Source: Butyricicoccus_A sp964513445 (GTDB lineage: Bacteria; Bacillota; Clostridia; Oscillospirales; Butyricicoccaceae). From it: 39,214 nucleotides of DNA. Positions 8,122 through 15,966 of the stretch are shown here, piece by piece. The DNA is taken from the NCBI GenBank assembly GCA_964513445.1, contig CAZEMM010000011.1, positions 1 to 39,214 on the forward strand, given 5' to 3'. A program made the translations under genes and the position numbers. The notes under the pieces were generated by a model, which was given only the letters and a program-made list of their open reading frames with translations, made no database searches and was not told the origin of the DNA. Each line of letters begins with the position of its first letter. Position 1 is the stretch's first letter.

Positions 8122-8173
8122 TAAGATTATTTTGTCTCCCAGAAAGATTGTGGAAAGATTTGCGTGCGATAAT
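8122..8173 (+). promoter_or_regulatory. Phased direct repeats and -10 element before the ABC operon
   Basis: The heptamer AAAGATT occurs at 8143-8149 and 8154-8160, exactly 11 bases apart. A related TAAGATT lies 21 bases earlier (8122-8128). A -10-like GATAAT (8168-8173) starts 7 bases after the last repeat, and no normal -35 is present. Repeats on one face of the helix replacing a -35 fit an activator of the OmpR family. The regulator at 6524 is the obvious candidate. Confidence 0.42.
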
Positions 8174-8234
8174 CTGTATTGCAGAGAGGATGCGCCGCCA
8201 TCCTCCGCAAAACGCTTTTTTGGAGGAAATGATT

Positions 8235-8906
8235 ATGACCATACTATCGACATCCGCGCTGCGGAAAATCTATGGCAGCGGCGAGAGCGAGGTGCGCGCG
8301 CTGGACGGCGTCGATCTGACAGTGGATAAGGGCGAGTTCGTCGCAGTCGTCGGCACCTCCGGCAGCGGAAAATCCACGCTGCTGCACATGCTCGGCGGAT
8401 TGGATCGTCCCACCTCCGGCAGCGTCACCGTGGACGGTGAGGAAATCTTTTCACTGAAGGATGAGGCGCTGACCATCTTCCGCCGCCGCAAGATCGGCTT
8501 TGTGTTCCAGAATTTCAATCTTGTGCCGGTGCTCAACGTCTATGAAAACATCGTTCTTCCGGTACAGCTGGACGGCATCGAGCCGGACAGGAACTACATC
8601 AATGGCATCATCCAAACACTGGGACTGGAGAGCAAGCTGCAAAATCTGCCAAACAACCTGTCCGGCGGACAGCAGCAGCGCGTCGCCATTGCCCGCGCGC
8701 TCGCCGCCAAGCCTGCCATCATTCTGGCGGACGAGCCGACAGGCAATCTGGACTCCAAGACCAGTCAGGATGTGCTCGGCCTGCTCAGGGTCACGAGCAT
8801 GAAATACGCGCAGACCATCGTCATGATTACGCACAATGAGGAAATTGCGCAGCTCGCCGACCACATCATCCGCATTGAGGACGGCAAAATCGTCGAACGG
8901 GGGTGA
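8235..8906 (+). CDS. ABC transporter ATP-binding protein (MacB/LolD/Bce type)
   Basis: The 223-residue ATPase energises the FtsX-type permease encoded next. It has Walker A GTSGSGKST (40-48), the Q-loop region FVFQNFNLVP, the signature LSGGQQQR (142-149) and Walker B plus D-loop ADEPTGNLDS (165-174). The EPTGNLDS form is typical of the MacB/LolD/BceA group. ATG 8235 was chosen because GGAGG is 8 bases upstream; the nearby ATG 8229 is too close to that site. The gene ends 5 bases before the permease start. Antimicrobial peptide sensing or export is a likely role, inferred from the neighbouring two-component system. Confidence 0.95.
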   Translation: MTILSTSALRKIYGSGESEVRALDGVDLTVDKGEFVAVVGTSGSGKSTLLHMLGGLDRPTSGSVTVDGEEIFSLKDEALTIFRRRKIGFVFQNFNLVPVLNVYENIVLPVQLDGIEPDRNYINGIIQTLGLESKLQNLPNNLSGGQQQRVAIARALAAKPAIILADEPTGNLDSKTSQDVLGLLRVTSMKYAQTIVMITHNEEIAQLADHIIRIEDGKIVERG

Positions 8907-8911
8907 CGCAG

Positions 8912-11464
8912 ATGAAGATACGCAACAGCATGGTCATTTCCAACCTGTCGCAAAAATCGCTGCGCGCGAGCGGCAGGCGCAATCTCATCGCCGTGCTCGC
9001 CATCATCCTGACCGCCACGCTGTTTACCGCGCTGTTTACGGTAGGCCTGAGCCTGATGGACACAATGCAGCTGTCGACCATGCGTCAGGTCGGCACCACA
9101 TCGCACGCGGGCTTCAAGGGACTGACGCAGGCGCAGTATGACGCGGTCGCGGCGGATTCTGCGGTCAAGGACATCTCCTATGACATCTATATCGCCAGCG
9201 GCGAAAATCCGGAGCTGAACAAAACCTATACCGAGATCCGCTACACGGAGGAGAAAAACACCGAGTGGAATTTCTGCAAACCGACAACCGGCACGCTCCC
9301 CATCGAAAAATATGATCTGGCTACAACGACCAACGTGCTGGACGCGCTGGGCGTACCGCACGAGCTGGGTCAAACGGTCACGCTGACGTTCTCCGTCAAG
9401 GGCAAGCAGTACACACAGGACTTTACGCTGTGCGGCTTCTGGGAGGGCGAAATCGCAATGGGCGCAAACGAGATCTATGTCTCGCGCGCATACTGCGACG
9501 AGGTCGCGCCGGTCATCACCTGTCCGCTGTACGAAACCGGCGAGACGGACAGCGCCGGTACGATCAACCCGTCGCTGTGGTTTTCCAGCGCATGGGACAT
9601 CGAAGGGCAGATAGACGCGCTCAAGCAGCGGCTGGGCTTTGACGACCGCGTCAACGACGGCGTCAACTGGGCCTATTCCAGCGCGACCATGGATGCCACC
9701 TCCTATGCGCTCGTCATTGGTATCCTTGTCCTCATTCTGGCGAGCTGCTATCTGATTATTTACAATGTATTTGAGATATCCGTCTCGCGCGACATCCGTT
9801 TTTACGGTCTGCTCAAGACCATCGGCACGACGGGCAGGCAGCTGAAGCGGCTGGTGCGCCGGCAGGCGCTGCTGCTCAGTGTCATCGGCATCCCGATCGG
9901 CCTGCTGCTGGGCTATCTCATCGGACGGCTGCTCATGCCGGCTGTCATGGCGATCAGCATCTATGCAGATGACTTCACGGTCTCCTTCAGTCCGGTGATC
10001 TTTATCGCGGCGGCGGTGTTCTCGCTTCTCACCGTGCGCATCAGCTGCATCCGCCCGTGCCGCATTGCGGCGAGGGTGTCTCCCATCGAAGCGGTGCGCT
10101 GGACGGGCGTGCACACAAAAGCGCGCAGGAGGCGCGCGAACAGGGCTGCGCAGCGCAGGACGCACCGCGTCACGCCCTGCCGCATGGCGATTGCCAGCCT
10201 GCGTCGTGAGCGCGGCAAGGTCACAGTCGTCATTTTGTCGCTCATGCTGTCGCTCGTTTTGCTCAGCGGCACCTATTCCATTGTAAAAGGCTTTGACATG
10301 GACCTCTTTCTCGAAAATTACACGGTCTCCGATTTCCTGATGACCGACGCCTCCATTCTTCAAGTGAGCGCGATGGACAGTACGCTCGACGGCATCTCGC
10401 CGGACACAATGGCGGATATCCGTGCGCTGCCCGGTCTCGAAGACGCTGGCGCAGTGTGGACACAGCTGGGCGAACACAAGCTGTCAGACGAGGCCTGCCA
10501 GCGCGCGCTGGAGATGATCGACCGCTACGAGGGCACGGAATATTTGCCGTCACCGTACGCGGATGAATCGATCAAAAATGCACGGGAGGCACAAACATTG
10601 GACGAATTCCTCTTCGGCGTCGACGAGATCCTGTGGGACAAGCTCGAGCTGGCGGACGGCAAAAAGCTAGACAAAACGGCCTTTGCCTCCGGCGATTATG
10701 TGCTTGCGACGGCATTTTTTGACACCGGAGAAGATCCGTACTATCAGCCGGGCGACAAGGTCACGCTCGACTTCGGCAATGGCAGGACCAAAACGTATAC
10801 CGTGCTCGCGCTGGGCGATATACCCTATTCGGTCGGCCCGCGGTTTGATATGCATATGAGCATCCACTTCACGCTTCCGGCAGACGAATACGCCAGGCAG
10901 CTGGGCGAGACGGACGCGCTGAGCGTCTCGTTTAACGTGGACGACGCGCATCTAGACGACACGGAGCAATGGTGCCGGACGTACACCGAGACGGTCAATC
11001 CTAATCTGGACTACAGCTCCCGCGCGACGCTCGCGGAGGAGTTTAACAGCAACAACTCCACCTTTACCGTGGTCGGCGGTGCGCTCACCATCATCCTCGC
11101 ACTCATCGGCATTTTGAACTTCATCAACGCCGTCGTCACCTCGGTAGATGCGAGACAGAAGGAGCTTGCCATCCTGCAAAGCGTCGGCATGACCGGAAAG
11201 CAGCTGCGACACATGCTGCGCTGGGAGGGTCTGCTGTACGCGGGCATGACGCTTGCGCTCGCGCTCACTGCGGGCAACGTGCTGTGTTACGCGCTTGTCA
11301 AGCTGATTACGCGTGAAATGTGGTATTTCACATGGCATTTTTCGGTGCTGCCGCTCGTGCTGTGCGCGCCGGTTCTGGTTGTCATTTGCATTGTGGTCCC
11401 GGCGATCAGCTACCGTTCGATGTGCCGTCAGACGGTCGTGGAACGGCTGCGTGAGGTCGAATAA
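8912..11464 (+). CDS. Large FtsX-domain ABC transporter permease
   Basis: This 850-residue membrane protein has the duplicated MacB/FtsX layout. There is an N-terminal helix (about 21-43), a first large extracellular part, a FtsX three-helix block (about 262-395), a second N-terminal-type helix (about 437-455), a second extracellular part, and a final FtsX block (about 715-840) ending VVERLREVE. The cytoplasmic linker near residue 400 is very basic. BceB-type permeases are about 650 residues, so this one is longer and closer to the two-ectodomain form. ATG 8912 follows GGGGGTGA, which overlaps the ATPase stop; a GTG at 8903 lies inside that ribosome site. The substrate is unknown, possibly a peptide or lipid. 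Confidence 0.93.
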   Translation: MKIRNSMVISNLSQKSLRASGRRNLIAVLAIILTATLFTALFTVGLSLMDTMQLSTMRQVGTTSHAGFKGLTQAQYDAVAADSAVKDISYDIYIASGENPELNKTYTEIRYTEEKNTEWNFCKPTTGTLPIEKYDLATTTNVLDALGVPHELGQTVTLTFSVKGKQYTQDFTLCGFWEGEIAMGANEIYVSRAYCDEVAPVITCPLYETGETDSAGTINPSLWFSSAWDIEGQIDALKQRLGFDDRVNDGVNWAYSSATMDATSYALVIGILVLILASCYLIIYNVFEISVSRDIRFYGLLKTIGTTGRQLKRLVRRQALLLSVIGIPIGLLLGYLIGRLLMPAVMAISIYADDFTVSFSPVIFIAAAVFSLLTVRISCIRPCRIAARVSPIEAVRWTGVHTKARRRRANRAAQRRTHRVTPCRMAIASLRRERGKVTVVILSLMLSLVLLSGTYSIVKGFDMDLFLENYTVSDFLMTDASILQVSAMDSTLDGISPDTMADIRALPGLEDAGAVWTQLGEHKLSDEACQRALEMIDRYEGTEYLPSPYADESIKNAREAQTLDEFLFGVDEILWDKLELADGKKLDKTAFASGDYVLATAFFDTGEDPYYQPGDKVTLDFGNGRTKTYTVLALGDIPYSVGPRFDMHMSIHFTLPADEYARQLGETDALSVSFNVDDAHLDDTEQWCRTYTETVNPNLDYSSRATLAEEFNSNNSTFTVVGGALTIILALIGILNFINAVVTSVDARQKELAILQSVGMTGKQLRHMLRWEGLLYAGMTLALALTAGNVLCYALVKLITREMWYFTWHFSVLPLVLCAPVLVVICIVVPAISYRSMCRQTVVERLREVE

Positions 11465-11504
11465 GCCGCGCTTCCAATAAATATATGCGGCCGACAGGCG
11501 AAAG

Positions 11505-11531
11505 AGGGCTTCCCCGTTTTGGAGAAGCCCT
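11505..11531 (+). terminator. Terminator between the permease and sigE
   Basis: AGGGCTTC (11505-11512) pairs with GAAGCCCT (11524-11531) around an 11-base loop that can partly pair itself. The plus strand continues TTCGTATTTG. It lies between convergent genes and may serve both, though the minus-side tail is poor in T. Confidence 0.6.
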
Positions 11532-11549
11532 TTCGTATTTGTCCGATTG

Positions 11550-12263
11550 TCACACCCACCGCATCATGTCATGCTTCATGCGCTTGATGATGCGTTTTTC
11601 CAGTCGGGAAATATACGACTGCGAGATGCCGAGCTGGTCTGCCACCTCCTTCTGTGTGCGTTCCTCGCCGTCCTCCAGCCCAAACCGCAGCGTGATGATG
11701 GTCTTTTCCCGCTCCGGCAGCGTTTCGAGCGCGCGCCGCAGCAGCTCTCTGTCCACGTCGTCCTCCACCGGACGCATCACACAGTCCGCCTCTGTGCCCA
11801 AAATATCCGACAGCAGCAGCTCGTTTCCATCCCAATCCGTACTGAGCGGCTCGTCAAACGACACCTCCGTTTTTTGGCCGGACACCTTGCGCAGATGCAT
11901 CAAAATCTCATTTTCAATGCACCTGGAGGCATAGGTCGCAAGCTTGGTCTTTTTGTCCGTATTGTACGTCTCAATCGCCTTAATCAGCCCGATTGTACCG
12001 ATGGAAATGAGATCTTCAATGTTGATTCCTGTATTTTCAAATTTTTTCGCAATATAAACCACCAGCCGGAGGTTATGCTCGATGAGCACATCCCGACATC
12101 GCGGCTCCCCTCTCCGAATGCCGTCGATTGCCGCGGCCTCCTCATCCGCAGTCAGCGGCGGCGGCAGCACCACCGAGCCTCCAATGTAAAACACCCCTTG
12201 TTGTTCGGACAGCAGGCCGATTTTACTCAGCAGCCGCCGAAATTTTTGCAATAGCCTTGGCAT
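11550..12263 (-). CDS. sigE: Sporulation sigma factor SigE (pro-sigma-E)
   Basis: Sigma-E directs early mother-cell transcription during endospore formation. The 237-residue protein starts with an amphipathic pro-sequence followed by VFYIGGSVVLPPPL, matching the region where SpoIIGA cleaves pro-sigma-E. Region 2 (about 65-130) has EHNLRLVVYIAKKFENTG and the core-binding GTIGLIKA. Region 4 near the end has LGISQSYISRLEKRIIKRMK, the -35-reading helix-turn-helix. ATG 12263 follows AAAAGGAG; a GTG seven codons earlier would place that site inside the gene. The spoIIGA stop is 17 bases upstream, so the two form an operon. No sigG follows, unlike in Bacillus subtilis. Confidence 0.97.
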   Translation of the reverse strand: MPRLLQKFRRLLSKIGLLSEQQGVFYIGGSVVLPPPLTADEEAAAIDGIRRGEPRCRDVLIEHNLRLVVYIAKKFENTGINIEDLISIGTIGLIKAIETYNTDKKTKLATYASRCIENEILMHLRKVSGQKTEVSFDEPLSTDWDGNELLLSDILGTEADCVMRPVEDDVDRELLRRALETLPEREKTIITLRFGLEDGEERTQKEVADQLGISQSYISRLEKRIIKRMKHDMMRWV

Positions 12264-12280
12264 ATCCGCGCTCCTTTTGT

Positions 12281-13123
12281 TCACGGTTCGATCAGTCCCT
12301 CAAACGCCCCGGCCTCAATCGTGCCGGAAATTGCCGCCATGCTATCATATTCCCGCCCGTTTTCACGGATGATCGCATCCGGATGAAAGCATGGCATCAT
12401 ACCATCACCTCCTATGCTGTGAAAAGCCACCAAACGCAGTCCGCGCGCGCCTGCCTGTTGTGCCCGCTGCACCAGCTCCGCCGCGTTGTCCTCCTGTAAC
12501 AGCAGCGGAACAAACCGCGCCTCCTCCGGCAAAATTCGTATCGCTGCCGCCCGCGTCAGCACCAAAACCGGTCTTCCGGTCACCGGATCGCGCAGCGTGT
12601 TGCCGCTGTCCACCATCAGAAAAAATTCCTGTATATTCGCCCCGCAGCGAATGCGCACGGTCTCGCCGCGCGGACGGTTCTCCCGCGCATGCCCGCGAAA
12701 AACCATCACGCTCAGACCATAGGCCAGCGCCGCCGCAATGATCAGCACCTTTCGCGTCACCGGCGCATACAACACCCCGCCGGCTGTCAGCTCCGCGCCG
12801 CTCAGCTGCTCCAGCGCAAGCACACAGCCGCCAAAGAAACCCGATACCAGCAACACGAGAAGCGTCTGCCGCACCAACTGCTTCGGCTGATAAACGCGAT
12901 AGGCAAGGCAGGCCATGCCTGCGCACGAAGCAAGCCGCAGCGGAACCACCGCAAAGAACGGCCGGATTACACAAAGAACAGCGTACGCCGCGCCCATTAA
13001 CGCCGCCGCGCACAGCCGCATCGTCGAACACTGTCGACCATCGAGCGCCGCTGCCGCACGCAAAATACAGAAATCCATACAGAAATTGAGGATCAACAGG
13101 ACGTCCAGATATATCACCCGCAC
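12281..13123 (-). CDS. spoIIGA: SpoIIGA, membrane aspartic protease that processes pro-sigma-E
   Basis: SpoIIGA sits in the sporulation septum and activates pro-sigma-E. The 280-residue protein begins VRVIYLDVLLILNFCMDF and has about five membrane helices to residue 145. A cytoplasmic protease domain follows, with the retropepsin-like motif VDSGNTLRDPVTG (catalytic Asp172) and the C-terminal HSIGGDGMMPCF stretch. GTG 13123 was chosen because AGGAGGTGG lies six bases upstream and the homologous N-terminus begins here; more upstream codons have no family similarity. It is upstream of and co-transcribed with sigE, the classic arrangement. It diverges from the DHHW gene at 13323. Confidence 0.95.
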   Translation of the reverse strand: MRVIYLDVLLILNFCMDFCILRAAAALDGRQCSTMRLCAAALMGAAYAVLCVIRPFFAVVPLRLASCAGMACLAYRVYQPKQLVRQTLLVLLVSGFFGGCVLALEQLSGAELTAGGVLYAPVTRKVLIIAAALAYGLSVMVFRGHARENRPRGETVRIRCGANIQEFFLMVDSGNTLRDPVTGRPVLVLTRAAAIRILPEEARFVPLLLQEDNAAELVQRAQQAGARGLRLVAFHSIGGDGMMPCFHPDAIIRENGREYDSMAAISGTIEAGAFEGLIEP

Positions 13124-13147
13124 GGCGTCCACCTCCTGCGTATGCCT

Positions 13148-13182
13148 ATTGTAGCACGCGTTCTGCCGCTGATTGTGGCGAA
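13148..13182 (-). promoter_or_regulatory. Possible spoIIG-type promoter with a Spo0A-box-like site
   Basis: On the minus strand a -10-like TACAAT (13148-13153) precedes spoIIGA by about 25 bases. Upstream is TTCGCCA (13176-13182), one base from the reverse Spo0A box TTCGACA, placed where a wide-spaced -35 would lie. In Bacillus subtilis the spoIIG promoter has a 22-bp spacer and Spo0A boxes at the -35. The similarity is suggestive only. Confidence 0.3.
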
Positions 13183-13242
13183 ACTGCACTGAAATCTTGA
13201 AAACTTGCCGCCGAATTTCTCTTTCCTTCCTGCGTGATAGAC

Positions 13243-13271
13243 TTTATTTTCGCTTTCTCCTGATGTATAAT
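13243..13271 (+). promoter_or_regulatory. Probable promoter of the DHHW-MBOAT-DHHW cassette
   Basis: A perfect -10 TATAAT (13266-13271) is 17 bases after a weak -35 TTTATT (13243-13248). The TTG start of the first cassette gene lies 52 bases downstream of the -10 element. Confidence 0.45.
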
Positions 13272-13322
13272 CAACTTTGTACAGAAATGTGCAAAATTGA
13301 TATCAAACGGAGGGTGTTTGCT

Positions 13323-14528
13323 TTGAATTTCGCGAAAATACAGCGATTGCCGCAGCTCTTATTCGCCGAAATCTTTTCCGTCGTGCTGCTCGCCGGGCTG
13401 ATCGTGTTTATATTCAAGCCCAAGCTGACCGAATCGTTTTACGAAAACCGCACGCTGGCAGATATGCCCAAGACATCTGCGGACGCCATCTGGAACGGCG
13501 ATTATTTTGCCGATTGGGACGATTATATCTCCGATCACGCGGTCGGCCGCGAGACGCTGCTCAAGCTGCAAACCTTTATCAGCCTGTATGTCCTCGACCG
13601 CCCGACGGTCAACAATTCCATCTACGCGGAGGACGCGGATACGCTGCTTCCCTATTATCCCGAAACCGAGCTGACCGAGGAGGAGCTGGAAACGCAGGCC
13701 GCCGCGATGGGCGAGCAATGCGGCCTGCTCAATGAGCTGGTACAGTCGTACGGCGGCACATTCCTATATGTCGCCGTTCCCGGACAGGGCTCGTATTATT
13801 ACGAAGACTACCCGTGGTATCTGGAGGAGCAGCCAGAGCGGTTTGAAAAGATCCGCACGGCCTTTGCGAAGGAAATGTGGAAAAACGACGTGCCGTATCT
13901 CGATGCCGGCAACGTCTATAACGCGCACGGCCATCCGGACGGCTATTATTTTGAAACCGATCATCACTACAATTACAATGCCGCGCTGGTGACCTATCAG
14001 AGCATTCTCACGCAGCTCAACACGCTGACCGACGACAACCTCAAGGTATACACAACGGATGAACTGAATTTTGAGACGCTGCCCAACCCGTTCCTCGGCT
14101 CCAGACAGCGTAAGCTGTTCGAGCTGACCGACCTGACCGAACATTTGACCATCACGACGCTCAAGCAGCCCGTTCCGTTTGACCGCTATGACAGCGGCGA
14201 GCAGGTTGAAGCTACGCTGTACAAGCTGCCGGAGAACACGACAGACGAGGTGCTCTTCAATGTCTACATGGGCGGTGATCTGCCGGAAACGCTGCTGCAA
14301 ACGCATCGTGATGCGCTGCCCAACCTGCTTGTATTCGGCAACAGCTATTCCAAACCGCTTGAGCCGCTGCTGTACGCCAGCTTCAATGAAATGCGCTCGC
14401 TCGACCTGCGTCATTATGACGAGATGAGCCTCAAGGACTATATCCTGCAATATCAGCCGGATGTCGTGCTGTGCGTGCGCGACTATACGGAGCTTCTCGA
14501 TACCGAAGGCAACGGAACATTTTGGTGA
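13323..14528 (+). CDS. DHHW-family extracellular protein (AlgX/AlgJ-like), first copy
   Basis: The 401-residue protein has an N-terminal membrane anchor (about 11-28) and an extracellular SGNH-hydrolase-like domain. The family motif appears as TDHHYNYNAAL with Asp213, His214 and His215. A Ser-containing block VFGNSYSKPL (Ser341) is near the C-terminus; the usual GDS is GNS here. Related proteins work with MBOAT acyltransferases to move acyl groups onto exported polysaccharides, as AlgJ/AlgX do for alginate. Start TTG 13323 is eight bases after GGAGGG; no ATG is well placed. It is followed by an MBOAT gene and a second DHHW gene in one operon. The acceptor glycan is unknown. Confidence 0.88.
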   Translation: MNFAKIQRLPQLLFAEIFSVVLLAGLIVFIFKPKLTESFYENRTLADMPKTSADAIWNGDYFADWDDYISDHAVGRETLLKLQTFISLYVLDRPTVNNSIYAEDADTLLPYYPETELTEEELETQAAAMGEQCGLLNELVQSYGGTFLYVAVPGQGSYYYEDYPWYLEEQPERFEKIRTAFAKEMWKNDVPYLDAGNVYNAHGHPDGYYFETDHHYNYNAALVTYQSILTQLNTLTDDNLKVYTTDELNFETLPNPFLGSRQRKLFELTDLTEHLTITTLKQPVPFDRYDSGEQVEATLYKLPENTTDEVLFNVYMGGDLPETLLQTHRDALPNLLVFGNSYSKPLEPLLYASFNEMRSLDLRHYDEMSLKDYILQYQPDVVLCVRDYTELLDTEGNGTFW

Positions 14529-14534
14529 TTGATT

Positions 14535-15953
14535 ATGGTCTTTAGCAGTATTTCGTTTTTATTCCTGTTTTTGCCCGTGCTGCTGCTGTGCTATTTCTTC
14601 ATTCCGAAGTGGGCGCGCGGCATCCGCAATACCGTGCTGCTGGCGTTCAGTCTGTTCTTTTACGCCTACAGCGGCGTGCGTTTTCTGCTGCTCATGCTGG
14701 TATCCATCGCGCTCAATTACAGCTGCGGAATGCTGGCAGGCTCGAGCCGCCCCAAGGCGCAGCGCCGTCTGGCCGTCATCCTTGCAGCTGTCGGCGGCCT
14801 AGGGCTGCTCGGCTGGTTCAAATACGCGGCGTTCCTCGCAGAAAACCTCAATGCGCTCGGCTGCCAGCTGCCGGTTCCGGAGATCACGCTGCCGATCGGC
14901 ATCTCGTTTTTTACGTTCCAGGGCCTGAGCTATGTCATCGACGTGTATCGTGGCGACGCGCCGGTGCAGAAAAATCCGCTGTATGTCGCGCTGTATATTG
15001 CGCTGTTCCCGCAGTTGGTTGCCGGCCCGATCGTCCGTTACACAACCGTCGCGGAGGAGATCGTCTCCCGTCAGGAAACGCTGTCGGATTTCTCCTCCGG
15101 CGCGATTCGCTTTGTATTTGGCCTGTCCAAAAAGCTGCTGCTCGCCAATGCGCTCGGCGCGATTGCGGATGACATCTTTGCCCTACAGGGCGATGCTCTT
15201 GCGACCTCGCTCGCATGGCTGGGCGCGCTGGCCTATACCGGACAGATTTATTTCGATTTTTCCGCGTATTCCGATATGGCGATCGGTCTGGGCCGCATGT
15301 TTGGCTTTCACTTTCTTGAGAACTTCAACTACCCGTATATTTCAAAATCCATCACGGAATTCTGGCGCCGCTGGCATATCTCGCTGTCCACGTGGTTCCG
15401 CGATTATGTGTACATCCCGCTGGGCGGCAACCGGCGCGGCAAGCTGTTCCAGCTGCGCAATCTGTGCATCGTCTGGCTGCTGACCGGCATGTGGCACGGC
15501 GCGGCATGGACGTTTATCGCATGGGGCGTGTGGTACGGCGCACTGCTCATCGGTGAAAAATTTATCTGGGGCCGTGCGTGGAGCAAGCTGCCCGCCGCCG
15601 TACAGCATGTGCTGACCATGGTGCTCGTCGTCATCGGCTGGGTGCTGTTCCGCGCCGATACGCTCAGCTATGCCGCAGCGTTTGTCGGCTCGATGTTCGG
15701 TGCCGGCTCGACGCTGTTTGACGAGGTGACGATCTATTATCTCAGGCAGTATGCGCCCGAGCTGATCTGCGCGCTGCTCGCGATTTTCCCCATCAAGCCC
15801 GCCCTGCAGAGCGCGCTGGAGCGGCGGAATACCACCGCATCCAAGCTGATTCTGTCATGGGCTCCTCCGGTTATCGCGCTGCTGCTGTTTGCTGTCAGCT
15901 ATATGCAGCTGGTCACCGGTTCATTTAACCCGTTTATTTATTTCCAGTTCTGA
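14535..15953 (+). CDS. MBOAT-family membrane O-acyltransferase (AlgI/DltB-like)
   Basis: This 472-residue polytopic protein would take acyl groups across the membrane for O-acylation of an envelope glycan. It begins with the AlgI-type MVFSSISFLFLFLPVLLLCY and has about ten or more membrane helices. It contains the MBOAT stretch SITEFWRRWHISLSTWFRDY and the invariant His321 in TGMWHGAAWTF. Length fits the AlgI/PatA group (about 460-520). ATG 14535 follows GGTGA; a TTG at 14529 is less well placed. It lies 6 bases after the first DHHW gene and 13 bases before the second, a cassette that implies a joint acyl-transfer machine. Confidence 0.95.
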   Translation: MVFSSISFLFLFLPVLLLCYFFIPKWARGIRNTVLLAFSLFFYAYSGVRFLLLMLVSIALNYSCGMLAGSSRPKAQRRLAVILAAVGGLGLLGWFKYAAFLAENLNALGCQLPVPEITLPIGISFFTFQGLSYVIDVYRGDAPVQKNPLYVALYIALFPQLVAGPIVRYTTVAEEIVSRQETLSDFSSGAIRFVFGLSKKLLLANALGAIADDIFALQGDALATSLAWLGALAYTGQIYFDFSAYSDMAIGLGRMFGFHFLENFNYPYISKSITEFWRRWHISLSTWFRDYVYIPLGGNRRGKLFQLRNLCIVWLLTGMWHGAAWTFIAWGVWYGALLIGEKFIWGRAWSKLPAAVQHVLTMVLVVIGWVLFRADTLSYAAAFVGSMFGAGSTLFDEVTIYYLRQYAPELICALLAIFPIKPALQSALERRNTTASKLILSWAPPVIALLLFAVSYMQLVTGSFNPFIYFQF

Positions 15954-15966
15954 GGAGGTGCATGGC

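Noticed and set aside
8765..10477. Minus-strand open frame over the permease gene
   Set aside because: Composition is Arg/His/Gln rich and without motifs; the plus-strand FtsX permease explains the region.
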